Shown: one piece after another, positions 1 to 7,700 of the stretch
How the letters are laid out: every line of letters begins with the position of its first letter
Position numbering within the stretch: the stretch's first letter is position 1
Source: Methanobacteriota archaeon
GTDB lineage: Archaea > Thermoplasmatota > DTKX01 > GCA-020343715
Reading direction: 5' to 3'
DNA length: 8,825 bases
Assembly: GCA_030594725.1 (NCBI GenBank)
Contig: JAUVEQ010000102.1
Span: 1 to 8,825, forward strand
Notes under the pieces: model-generated
What the model saw: the letters and a program-made list of their open reading frames with translations, nothing else
What the model was told of the DNA's origin: nothing
Database searches by the model: none
Translations under genes and position numbers: made by a program

Positions 1-69
1 GAGGACTATGACTACCGCCAAGATGGAAAGCGAGAGCGGAGCAAGGTCACGGGTCATGGATTCGTACAT
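1..69 (-). CDS. Possible N-terminus of a divergent membrane or secreted protein (partial, runs off left edge)
   Basis: An ATG at 69-67 on the minus strand opens a frame that stays open to position 1 (23 codons). The peptide begins MYESMTRDLAPLSLSIL and continues into AVVIVL: a short polar start followed by a hydrophobic stretch, as in a signal anchor, signal peptide or first transmembrane helix. The start was chosen because an AGGTG Shine-Dalgarno match (79-75) lies 5 bases before it and a TTTAAAT box (112-106) lies further upstream at a spacing that puts the transcript start near 83. A second in-frame ATG at 57 is possible. About 70% of third codon positions are G or C. The rival reading is on the plus strand: frame 1 gives a charged peptide ending at a TGA at 79-81, which could be the tail of an upstream gene. 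Only sequence to the left can decide. The family is not recognised. Confidence 0.38.
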   Translation of the reverse strand, partial: MYESMTRDLAPLSLSILAVVIVL

Positions 70-112
70 CTGGACACCTGAGCATCCTCCCGATGGTAAA
101 CATCGATTTAAA
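70..112 (-). promoter_or_regulatory. Candidate TATA box and ribosome binding site for the divergent left-edge gene
   Basis: Read on the minus strand, TTTAAAT (112-106) resembles an archaeal TATA box. A start site about 26 bases downstream would fall near 83, just before an AGGTG Shine-Dalgarno match at 79-75 and the ATG at 69. The order and spacing fit a short-leader archaeal promoter. No clear purine-rich BRE is seen upstream, which lowers confidence. Confidence 0.35.
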
Positions 113-192
113 GATGATGGTATTGGATGGCGACATGGTGAACCCGTGCCAGATGACCTCTAGTGCACGACATCCCCGTTCTCTCCAATCTC

Positions 193-203
193 CATATATA
201 TTT
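193..203 (+). promoter_or_regulatory. TATA-like element upstream of the small ORF
   Basis: CATATATATTT at 193-203 is the strongest alternating AT stretch in the left region. An archaeal start site about 26 bases downstream of its centre would fall near 224, giving a leader of roughly 30 bases before the ATG at 256. The element is nearly symmetric, so it could serve either strand. The preceding bases are not purine-rich, so the BRE is weak. Confidence 0.35.
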
Positions 204-221
204 GCGCCAATCATGTATTTG

Positions 222-238
222 CGACCCGGCAAGGGTCG
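222..238 (+). other. Small hairpin in the predicted leader of the 256-426 ORF
   Basis: CGACCC (222-227) and GGGTCG (233-238) are perfect inverted complements around a 5-base loop (GGCAA). No T-tract follows, so it is not a convincing terminator. If transcription begins near 224 the 5' arm would be partly lost, so its role as an RNA structure depends on the true start site. Confidence 0.3.
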
Positions 239-255
239 GGTGCAGGGGAGATATT

Positions 256-426
256 ATGGTGGTAGGTGGACCACGGAGGAAGAGTGGGAAAGGGACCAAG
301 AATGCGCTGAGGGCAGCTGTCATAAATTACGACGTGGACGAGACGCTGACCCTTGGTTTCACGGACGATGGCGTGCTTAAGTACGCCACCCGAGATATCT
401 TCACAAGTGGGTCGGTGTGGGGATGA
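256..426 (+). CDS. Putative small protein of 56 aa, no recognised family
   Basis: An ATG at 256 follows an AGGGGAG Shine-Dalgarno match (244-250) by 5 bases and opens a 56-codon frame ending in TGA at 424-426. The product starts with a glycine- and basic-rich segment (GGPRRKSGKGTK) followed by an acidic, mixed segment (INYDVDETLTLGFTDDGV). It has no signal peptide, membrane helix or Cys pair. About 64% of third positions are G or C, better than the competing frame 93-380, and it uses AGG/AAG codons as the large genes do. It ends directly before the BRE/TATA element of gene A, which is where a real gene boundary would lie. It could also be a chance ORF in a long leader. I do not recognise the family and propose no function. 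Confidence 0.4.
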   Translation: MVVGGPRRKSGKGTKNALRAAVINYDVDETLTLGFTDDGVLKYATRDIFTSGSVWG

Positions 427-438
427 AACATTTAAAAA
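424..438 (+). promoter_or_regulatory. BRE/TATA promoter of the two-gene surface-protein operon
   Basis: TTTAAAAA at 431-438 is preceded by a purine-rich GATGAAACA-type BRE (about 422-430). This is the best archaeal promoter in the window. A start site about 26 bases beyond the box centre falls near 460, giving a leader of about 50 bases to the ATG at 512. It would then exclude the TTG at 452 from the transcript. No other promoter of this quality is evident ahead of gene B. Confidence 0.6.
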
Positions 439-440
439 GG

Positions 441-454
441 GGTGATGTACCTTG
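441..454 (+). promoter_or_regulatory. Strong Shine-Dalgarno match with TTG: alternative, longer start of gene A
   Basis: GGTGAT (441-446), within AAGGGGTGAT, pairs well with the archaeal 16S rRNA tail and sits 5 bases before a TTG at 452, in frame with gene A. Used as a start it would add 20 residues (beginning MSIITLFTQGMGRR) ahead of the signal peptide. The paralogue lacks any such extension and the predicted transcript start near 460 lies downstream, so the ATG at 512 is preferred. The TTG could be used only on a longer transcript from further upstream. Confidence 0.35.
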
Positions 455-511
455 TCAATAATCACTCTCTTCACGCAGGGGATGGGAAGAAGGGAGAGTC
501 TAGGGGGGTCC

Positions 512-3500
512 ATGTTGAAGCGCGCTGCCGCGTTGCTCGTCGCTGTCATGATGAGCCTTGGCCCCTTGGTCCAGGGGGTGGACGTGGGTGAAGACACCTC
601 GGTCTCCCTGCCGTCCACAAAGAACTTCGACAGCCCCACGATCAAACCAACACCAGACGCTGGCGAGCTCCTCTCCAACATCGACGGGTACTTCACCGAG
701 AACAAAGGCCAGAAGGGCAAGGGGGCGGGCCTGTTCTACTGCCAGGGCTCGCCCCTGTCGGTAGCCCTCGGAGACGGATGGATGGATTACGACTATCGAC
801 CTGAGGGCATCGACCAGGGCGTGATGTTCCGCGTGGCTTTTAAGGGGGCGAACTCCGTCTCGCCTATCGGGGTTGACTCGCTCGCTCATAAAAACAACTA
901 CTTCATTGGCAACGATCCAGACGAATGGGTCACCGGGGCTTCCAACTACCGTATTATCAAATATCCCTCTGTATACGATGGTATCGACTGCAAGTTCTAT
1001 CTCGGGGAGCATGGTCTCAAGTACGACCTCCTCGTGGCTCCCGGGGCAGATCCGAGATGCATTGAGTTCTCGTTCGAGGGTGTTGAGGGCCTTGTCATCG
1101 ATAGCAGAACAGGTGATCTTCAGATTTGTACCGCTGTCGGGGCAGTGGTCGACAGAGCCCCATACTCATACCAGGACACACCCCTTGGACGCATTGAGAT
1201 TCCTACCAAGTACCAGCTGATCGATGATATGACGGCCGTTTTCGCTGTCGGGGAGTATGATACCAAATTACCTTTGGTAATCGATCCGGAACTCTTCTTC
1301 AGCACCTACATCGGAGGAAGAAATCGCGATTCAAGCGTGCCACCTGCAGTCGACGATGATGGAAATATCTTTATTTATGGTTCCACTGCATCTTCAGATT
1401 TTCCTTCAACTGTAGGGGCCTATGATACAACGCATGGCATAGATTCTGGTAATTTTGTAGTGAAGATGACCTCAGACGGTTCATCGCTCATATTCGCTAC
1501 TTTCCTGGGAGATTCTGGTGGGGTGTCTCCTGGGAGAATCATAGTTGATTCGTCAGGGAATCCAATCGTTACTGGCAATACAAACTCGAATAATTATCCC
1601 ATCACGAACGGTGCATACCAGAGCACCCTGAAAGGCGAGATCGATTGCTATCTGACCAAGTTGAACTCAAGTGGCGATCGCCTCATCTTCTCGACGTACT
1701 TAGGGGGCAATGATGCCGAGGAGCCTCAAGGGCTCTTGCTGACGAATACCGAAGAGATCTACTTGTCTGGTGTTACAAAATCATCTGACTTTCCTGTCGT
1801 TGAAGGGTGCTACGACCTGACGTTGGATGGAAATCACGATCTGTTCATTGTGAAGTTCGATGTCAATGCTTCCAAGATTGTACATGGCACGTATCTGGGG
1901 AATGCTAACGGATCGGCATTGCGTCCAGAAATCCTTCTCGACGAAGAGGGCTTCATCTACGTGGTGGGAACGTCGGTGGATGGTGCAAACACGCCTACTA
2001 CAGAGGGGGCATATGACACCGCCTTCAACGGAAAATACGATGTTTTCGCGCTTAAGATGGATGCCAACCTATCGAGGTTGGAGTGGGGTACATACCTTGG
2101 TGGGTCCGAAGGTGAACACAACCCAAGGTTCGTTCTCGACGAGGAGAACAATCTCATCATCGGGACATCATCCTACTCGGTTAACTTCCCAACGACCATC
2201 GGAGCATACGATACCACACATAACGGCGATTGCGACATCACTCTTACGAAACTAAATGCATCTGGGGACCGGTTGATATACTCGACCTTCTTTGGTGCCT
2301 CTAGCGGTGATAACGTTGGGGGGATCGATCAAGATGATGACGGCAATCTCCTCATTGGAGGATCGACGGCATCTGACGATTACCCCGTCACATCAGATTC
2401 AATCCAGGATACCTTGATGTCACACACGGATGCAACATTCACAATAATGGATGCCAACGCTAGCAAGCTGATATATTCCACATACATGGGAGGTTCAGGA
2501 GGAACCACTGGACACGATGAATTCGAAGGCATCGTATGGTCTTCACCCTTTGCCATCCTCGCTGGTAGAACCCATAGCAGCAATTTCCCTACGACTCAGA
2601 ACGCCTTTTCACCACAATCGAATGGTGGCACTGATGCCATCGTAGCTAGCTTCCTCATCGGTACCCTGAACGGGACCGTGCCATCGGAACCCTTGAACTT
2701 GACCGCGATCCCGAGGGATTCTGGTGTCACGATTACATGGGACCCTCCCTCCGATACAGGCCGTCTCATCATCTCGGCCTACGAGATCTATTTCGGTCCG
2801 AGCGAAGACGACCTTATAATGATAAAGAGGAGCTTCTTCAAGGAGAGGTCCTTCACACACAAGAACCTGCAGAACGGAATGGAGTATCATTATGGTATCA
2901 AGGCCGTCAACTGGATCGGCGAGAGCAATCTCAGCCTCATCGTGAACGCGACCCCCATTGGCGTACCCCATGCTCCTTTGAACATCATGGCCACACCGTC
3001 ATGCGCATCGGTCAGTCTCACATGGGAACCTCCATGGAGAAATGGCGGCACAGTCCTGCTTGGATACAATGTATACCGTGGGACGGAGATAGCAGTCATC
3101 GAGCACCTGGTAGATGTCGGCCTCGTGACAGATTTTAAGGACGGCCCCCTCGTCAATGGGGTAACCTATCGCTACTATGTGAAGGCATACAACGAGGTCG
3201 GGAACGGGACCGAATCAGATACGATCTCGGTCGTACCCATCGGTCCTCCTTCGGAACCAACGTCCCTAACAATTACTGAGGGTGACTCTCAATTTACGAT
3301 CCAATGGCAAAGACCCGTAACCGATGGTGGCAGATCGGTGACAGGATACAAGATATTCCGAGGTATGGCCAAGGAATCGCTGGAGAAGGTCCAGGAAGTG
3401 GAGGCCCACATCATGACGTTCATCGATACCGAGCTCACTAACGGTGTCGAGTACCACTACGCTGTCCAGGCCTTCAACGAGGTGGGTGACGGTCCATTGT

Positions 3501-4765
3501 GCAACATTGTGAATGGTACACCAGCGGGACTGTCCGGCGCTCCAGTTGGTCTGGTCGCAGAGGCCTCCAATGGCCAGGTCCTACTGTCATGGGGCCCGCC
3601 GGAGCTCGACGGTGGTATACCGATACTACTCTATCATGTCCTCAGGGGGACCCAGGAGGACCGATTGGAGCACCTGAAGAACGTTGGCGCAGATACCACG
3701 ACCTTCACCGTCACAGGCCTCATGAACGGCCAGACCTTCTACTATGCCATCTGCGCAGAGAACGCCGTCGGAGAAGGCCTATGGACCGACACCGTGGATG
3801 CGACCCCTCTCGGCCTCCCAGACGCTCCGATCGGCCTGGTCGTCATGGACGAGCTGAACATAGTCAAGATAAGCTGGCTCCCCCCGCCGAACAGGGGCGG
3901 TGCGGACATCGAAGAGTACATCGTCTACCGTGGCACCTCCGCGGACTCCATGGAACCCCTGTCCAACGGGACCTTCTCGACCTTCATCTTCTTCGATCTC
4001 GACGTCAAGATCGGCACGAACTACCACTACGCCGTCTCAGCCGTCACCAAGGCCGGAGAGGGTCCAAGGAGCGAAACGGTGGAAGCAACCCCTTACGGTC
4101 CGCCAGGATCCCCCACCAACCTAGTGGCGACCCTCACGACCGACGGGATCTCTCTCTCCTGGGAGCCTCCCGAAGACGACGGGGCCCTCGCCATCAGCGG
4201 CTATGCAATAAAGAGGGGCCTCTCTCTGGATAGTCTCAGAAAGATCGTGGACCTGGGAGATGTCACTTCTTTCGTTGACGACTCCGTGGTCATGGGCCAG
4301 ACCTATCACTACGCATTAGCGGCCATCAACGAGGCCGGGACCGGCCCTTACACAGAACCAGTGTCCAAGCGGACGAAGGTCCCGAACACCGTACCGAGCA
4401 GGGCGCTCCACGTGACGGTGTCCCTTGACGGGACCACCGTCACCCTCCAGTGGACCGCCCCCATCAACGATGGTGGAACCCCTCTGACGGGATACACCAT
4501 CTTGAGGGGTCTCGACCAGGAAGGACTGGAACCGATATCCGAGGTGGGGCCAGGCGTGATGAACTGGACCGAGGAAGGACTGGAGAGGGGCATCACCTAC
4601 TACTACAGCATCAAGGCGAAAAATGAAGTGGGTGAGGGCGAGGCCACTGTTGCCGAGAAGGTCATCGTCCCCAAGGAGAAGGAGGGCAGCCCCGGCTTCG
4701 AGGCGGTCGCCGTGGTCATCTCGTTACTGCTCGTCATACCCATCATCGCCAGGAGGAGGGATTGA
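512..4765 (+). CDS. Gene A: giant secreted surface protein, seven-bladed SBBP propeller plus seven FN3 domains, PGF-CTERM anchor
   Basis: The protein has 1417 aa from the ATG at 512, chosen because it aligns with the paralogue's start. A signal peptide begins MLKRAAALLV, with likely cleavage after about residue 22 (LVQG/VDVG). Residues ~45-262 form a DUF7948-like domain, the usual N-terminal partner of SBBP repeats, with FTENKGQ (61-67), NYFIGN (129-134), VYDGID (154-159) and PLVIDP (254-259). Seven SBBP blades follow (263 to ~720), each opening with a (F/Y)STYLGG-like motif, then seven FN3 domains from 724 with WxPP, GGxxxxGYxxxRG and YHYAV.AxNexGeG signatures. A charged linker (KEKEGS) leads to PGF (1394-1396), a hydrophobic helix and RRRD, the pattern recognised by archaeosortase. 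The family is extracellular. I infer an adhesin, S-layer-associated or substrate-binding role: there is no catalytic motif. Gene B starts one base after the stop. Many N-X-S/T sequons suggest glycosylation. Confidence 0.93.
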   Translation: MLKRAAALLVAVMMSLGPLVQGVDVGEDTSVSLPSTKNFDSPTIKPTPDAGELLSNIDGYFTENKGQKGKGAGLFYCQGSPLSVALGDGWMDYDYRPEGIDQGVMFRVAFKGANSVSPIGVDSLAHKNNYFIGNDPDEWVTGASNYRIIKYPSVYDGIDCKFYLGEHGLKYDLLVAPGADPRCIEFSFEGVEGLVIDSRTGDLQICTAVGAVVDRAPYSYQDTPLGRIEIPTKYQLIDDMTAVFAVGEYDTKLPLVIDPELFFSTYIGGRNRDSSVPPAVDDDGNIFIYGSTASSDFPSTVGAYDTTHGIDSGNFVVKMTSDGSSLIFATFLGDSGGVSPGRIIVDSSGNPIVTGNTNSNNYPITNGAYQSTLKGEIDCYLTKLNSSGDRLIFSTYLGGNDAEEPQGLLLTNTEEIYLSGVTKSSDFPVVEGCYDLTLDGNHDLFIVKFDVNASKIVHGTYLGNANGSALRPEILLDEEGFIYVVGTSVDGANTPTTEGAYDTAFNGKYDVFALKMDANLSRLEWGTYLGGSEGEHNPRFVLDEENNLIIGTSSYSVNFPTTIGAYDTTHNGDCDITLTKLNASGDRLIYSTFFGASSGDNVGGIDQDDDGNLLIGGSTASDDYPVTSDSIQDTLMSHTDATFTIMDANASKLIYSTYMGGSGGTTGHDEFEGIVWSSPFAILAGRTHSSNFPTTQNAFSPQSNGGTDAIVASFLIGTLNGTVPSEPLNLTAIPRDSGVTITWDPPSDTGRLIISAYEIYFGPSEDDLIMIKRSFFKERSFTHKNLQNGMEYHYGIKAVNWIGESNLSLIVNATPIGVPHAPLNIMATPSCASVSLTWEPPWRNGGTVLLGYNVYRGTEIAVIEHLVDVGLVTDFKDGPLVNGVTYRYYVKAYNEVGNGTESDTISVVPIGPPSEPTSLTITEGDSQFTIQWQRPVTDGGRSVTGYKIFRGMAKESLEKVQEVEAHIMTFIDTELTNGVEYHYAVQAFNEVGDGPLCNIVNGTPAGLSGAPVGLVAEASNGQVLLSWGPPELDGGIPILLYHVLRGTQEDRLEHLKNVGADTTTFTVTGLMNGQTFYYAICAENAVGEGLWTDTVDATPLGLPDAPIGLVVMDELNIVKISWLPPPNRGGADIEEYIVYRGTSADSMEPLSNGTFSTFIFFDLDVKIGTNYHYAVSAVTKAGEGPRSETVEATPYGPPGSPTNLVATLTTDGISLSWEPPEDDGALAISGYAIKRGLSLDSLRKIVDLGDVTSFVDDSVVMGQTYHYALAAINEAGTGPYTEPVSKRTKVPNTVPSRALHVTVSLDGTTVTLQWTAPINDGGTPLTGYTILRGLDQEGLEPISEVGPGVMNWTEEGLERGITYYYSIKAKNEVGEGEATVAEKVIVPKEKEGSPGFEAVAVVISLLLVIPIIARRRD
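662..757 (+). repeat. Copy 1 of a near-identical leader segment shared by genes A and B
   Basis: These 96 bases (from GGCGAGCTCCTCTCCAACAT) match 4914-5009 at 86 of 96 positions by hand count, with no gap. They cover the start of the N-terminal domain, including FTENKGQ and FYCQGS. Of 27 shared residues 24 use the same codon, far more than in flanking regions of the same genes. Confidence 0.85.
1292..2659 (+). repeat. Seven SBBP beta-propeller repeats of gene A
   Basis: Blade-opening codons (first residue of the STYLGG-like motif) fall at 1298, 1493, 1688, 1883, 2084, 2279 and 2474. Every step is 195 bases (65 aa) except one of 201. Each blade has an (F/Y/W)xT(Y/F)xGG opening, a D-x-x-G-N-x-x-x-x-G strand (for example VDDDGNIFIYG), an S-x-(D/N)-(F/Y)-P-T turn, a G-A-Y-D-T-T segment and a closing K-(L/M)-x-x-x-G/A strand. 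Seven is the number that closes one propeller ring. Repeats are conserved as protein, hardly as DNA. The region is visibly AT-richer than the rest of the gene. Confidence 0.9.
2681..4669 (+). repeat. Seven fibronectin type III domains of gene A
   Basis: Domains start at 2681, 2963, 3245, 3530, 3815, 4100 and 4382, at steps of 282, 282, 285, 285, 285 and 282 bases (94-95 aa). Each begins with a P-x-x-P-x-x-L segment and has the core Trp (SWEPP, SWGPP, SWLPP), a DGG-x-x-(I/L)-x-x-Y turn, an RG motif and a Tyr-rich strand ending in N-x-x-G-E/D-G. This is a typical extended FN3 stalk between a ligand-facing head and a membrane anchor. Confidence 0.93.
4691..4762 (+). other. PGF-CTERM-type archaeosortase sorting signal of gene A
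   Basis: The last 24 residues are PGF, then a hydrophobic segment (EAVAVVISLLLVIPIIA), then RRRD. In known PGF-CTERM proteins archaeosortase A processes the tail and the protein becomes lipid-linked at the cell surface. The sequence fits the tripartite pattern exactly. Processing in this organism is inferred, since the sortase gene is not in the window. Confidence 0.85.
4751..4760 (+). promoter_or_regulatory. Ribosome binding site of gene B inside the last codons of gene A
   Basis: AGGAGGAGGG (4751-4760) is an extended Shine-Dalgarno sequence lying 6 bases before the ATG of gene B at 4767. The same bases encode the Arg-Arg-Arg of the gene A sorting tail. The stop of gene A (4763-4765) and the ATG are separated by a single G, the arrangement expected for translational coupling. 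Confidence 0.85.
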
Positions 4766-4766
4766 G

Positions 4767-7700
4767 ATGAGAAGGTCCATCTCTATGCTCATCGTGCTGA
4801 TGATGACCCTCGGGCCCTTCGCCCAGGGTGTGGACGTGGGCGATGACCAATCTCTAACACCTCCAATTGGGCCAGACCTCGAGATCCCTACTATCCAACC
4901 AACCCCCGACACGGGCGAGCTCCTCTCCAACATCGACGGGTTCTTCACCGAGAACCTGGGCCAGAAGGGCGAGGGGGCTGGAAGGTTCTACTGCCAGGGC
5001 TCCCCCCTGTCTGTGGCCTTTGGCGACGATTGGATTGCTTATGATTATCGACCGGAAGAGAGCGATCAAGGGGTCGTTGTAAGGATGGGTATAGTGGATT
5101 CGAATGGTGTGCAACCCATTGGTGTCCATCCACTTGACCATGTCAGCAACTTCATGGTGGGAGACGACCCCAACGCTTGGGTGACCGGAACAATGAACTA
5201 CAGAGAGGTAGTCTATCCGGGGATCTACGATGGAATTGACCTGAGATTCTACCTAGATGATGGCAAGCTGAAGTACGAATACCATGTAGATCCAGGAGCA
5301 TGCCCGAGCGTTATCCAGCATACTTACGAAGGCATCCATGATCTCGCCGTTGAAGCACGAACCGGAAACCTGGAGATCCGCACGGCGATTGGTGTTCTCG
5401 TCGATGATGCACCTTATTCGTACCAGACAGCCCCGAATGGACTGGAGACGGTCCGCAGCGAGTATGATGTCGTTGATGTAAACCGTGTCTCGATTGGGAT
5501 AGGTGATTATGATGCAAATTCTCCCCTCGTGATTGACCCAGGTCTCGATTTCAGTACCTACTTGGGAGGAACGGAGTTGGATATGGGACAATTTATCGAG
5601 GTAGATGAAGCGGGCGATATTTACGTTATAGGCAGAACCGAATCCTTGGATTTCCCCACCACTCCAGGAGTGTATTCGCTGAATAATAATGGCCCCTATG
5701 ATGCGACCATTACAAAAATGAAAGGCGACGGGAGTGGATTGTACTTCTCCACCTACGTTGGGGGTAGCAGTACTGAATTCGTCAACTGGGGTTCGATAAC
5801 GGATGAAGGAGATATCATAATTGCAGGATATACAGTATCCACAGATCTTCCCACAGGACAGGATGCATTCCAGCGGACAAATAACGGTGGACATGAAGGC
5901 TACATCCTGAAGGTTGATAATAAGGGCCAGAATGTGATCTTCTGTTCGTATCTCGGAGGTACTTCGTACGAACGGATAAATCAATTCTGTGTAACCAAAA
6001 GCGGTGATGTATATCTGGCGGGTCAAACTGATTCTAACGACTTTCCCGTCACGACTGGCTGCTACGACACTAGCCAAAATGGAGAGTGGGATGGTTACAT
6101 AGCCAGGATTGATTCGAACGCTACTGAACTAAAAGCTTGTACATTTTTTGGCGGGAACAAACCCGATAAGATACTAGACGTCGCAGTGACGAAGAACGGC
6201 GACGTGATAGTGACAGGATGGTCGTTCTCAACCAACTTTCCGACGACAGCAGGTGTCTACTCGAGGACCCTTGCGGGAAGCTGGGACATATTTGTGACCA
6301 AGTTTGACAGTGATCTAAAGCAACTGAGATTCAGCACATTTATCGGTGGCAGTGAGAATGATTCTCCAAGTGACATTCACTTGGATGAGAACGAAAACAT
6401 CTGGATAACAGGTCAAACAAAATCAGATGATCTAGAGACCACGGTTGGAGCCTATGATAGAACCCACGGCGGTGAATATGATATCTTCTTCATCAAGTTG
6501 AACTCGTCAGCAGATAAGCTCTTGTACAGTACCTATTTCGGAGGTAGCAAATGGGATTCAGATCTCTCATCTAAGATCACGAATGATGGAATTATCAACT
6601 TCATATGCTACACAAATTCCACTAACATGCCTACAACGGATAACGCATATGATACCACCCACAATGGAGGATGGTATGATATCTATGTAGGGAAACTGGA
6701 TATTCTATATGGGGTCCTGGAATATGGGACGTATATCGGCGGTGATGATTATGAGTACGTGGGCAACATCCAGGTCTTGGACAACAAGCTCATAATCACC
6801 GGAAATACTCTCTCATCGGACTATCCGACAACGCCGGGAGCCTATTCGACCAGCAATAGCGGTGGATGGGACATCGTCATCACATCGTTCATCATTGGGA
6901 AATTGTACGGATGGGATCCCTCAGAACCAGAGAATCTGACAGCATCGTTGGGGGACCGGTTGGTGGATCTGAGATGGGACCCACCTACGGACCATGGTAA
7001 CGTCAGCTTGAGGGGTTATAACGTATATCGCGGCACGTCCGAAGACAACCTAACGCTCTTACAAAGCACTCTCCCCAATAAACGACGATACATCGATATG
7101 CCGCCGACGGTGGGGCTCCGATACTTCTACGCGGTCAGCGCCTTCAATGGTATAGGAGAAGGAAATTGGACTACAGTTGTCAACGCAACACCTGTAGGCA
7201 AACCGTTGGCCCCGATGCAACCCACCGCAACACCCGGATGCGGGACAATTTCACTCGCATGGGGCCCACCTTCCGATTCTGGCGGACTTCCCATTCTCGG
7301 TTACACATTGTTCAGAGGTCTGATCCAATATGAGCTCGTCCTTCTTGCAGACCTAGGCAACATCGCAACGTACACGGACGAGGGACTTGACAATGGGAAG
7401 GAGTACTTCTACAAGGTCCTTGCACGCAATTCCATGGGGAATGGCACATTCTCAGATGTCATATCGGCAACACCTGTTGGACCACCGAGAGAACCCCGGT
7501 ACTTGACGGTCGAGATCGGTGATACCCGATTGACATTGGAATGGAGACAACCCATCAATGACGGAGGAAGCTCGGTCCTGGGATATAGGATCTTCAGAGG
7601 GCCATCAGAGGATTCCATAGAGATCCTCCATACAGTGAAGGATTCCCCCACAACCTTCATCGACATCAACCTCACGAACGGAATGACCTATTACTACGCA

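Noticed and set aside
222..238. Hairpin as a transcription terminator of an upstream gene
   Set aside because: No T-rich tract follows the stem, and no plus-strand gene clearly ends just before it.
93..380. Plus-strand ORF of 95 codons in the left region
   Set aside because: There is no Shine-Dalgarno sequence before its ATG, the product is rich in Trp and Arg, and only about half of third positions are G or C in its second half, less than in the overlapping 256-426 frame.
500..1012. Minus-strand ORF of 170 codons
   Set aside because: Antisense to the signal peptide and N-domain of gene A, which are confirmed by the paralogue. No independent start signals were seen.
1261..1279. Perfect 7-bp inverted repeat TACCAAA/TTTGGTA with a 5-base loop at the N-domain/propeller junction of gene A
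   Set aside because: It lies inside conserved coding sequence and the equivalent place in gene B has no such repeat, so chance is the simplest explanation.
3499..4233. Plus-strand ORF of 244 codons in another frame
   Set aside because: It overlaps FN3-4 to FN3-6 of gene A. Its product is rich in Arg, Pro and Gly, as expected from reading a GC-rich gene out of frame.
4763..4769. Possible frameshift fusing genes A and B into one protein
   Set aside because: Gene A ends in a complete sorting tail, and gene B has its own Shine-Dalgarno sequence, ATG and signal peptide, so two separate products are clearly encoded.
5253..6077. Minus-strand ORF of 274 codons
   Set aside because: It lies wholly antisense to the N-domain and first propeller blades of gene B, whose plus frame is continuous and shows regular 65-residue repeats. 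The antisense product shows no recognisable domain, signal or repeat.
1298..6723. Idea that the 195-base periodicity is a DNA satellite or CRISPR-like array
   Set aside because: The repeats are conserved as protein blades but hardly as nucleotides, there are no spacers, and the period is an exact codon multiple explained by SBBP repeats.
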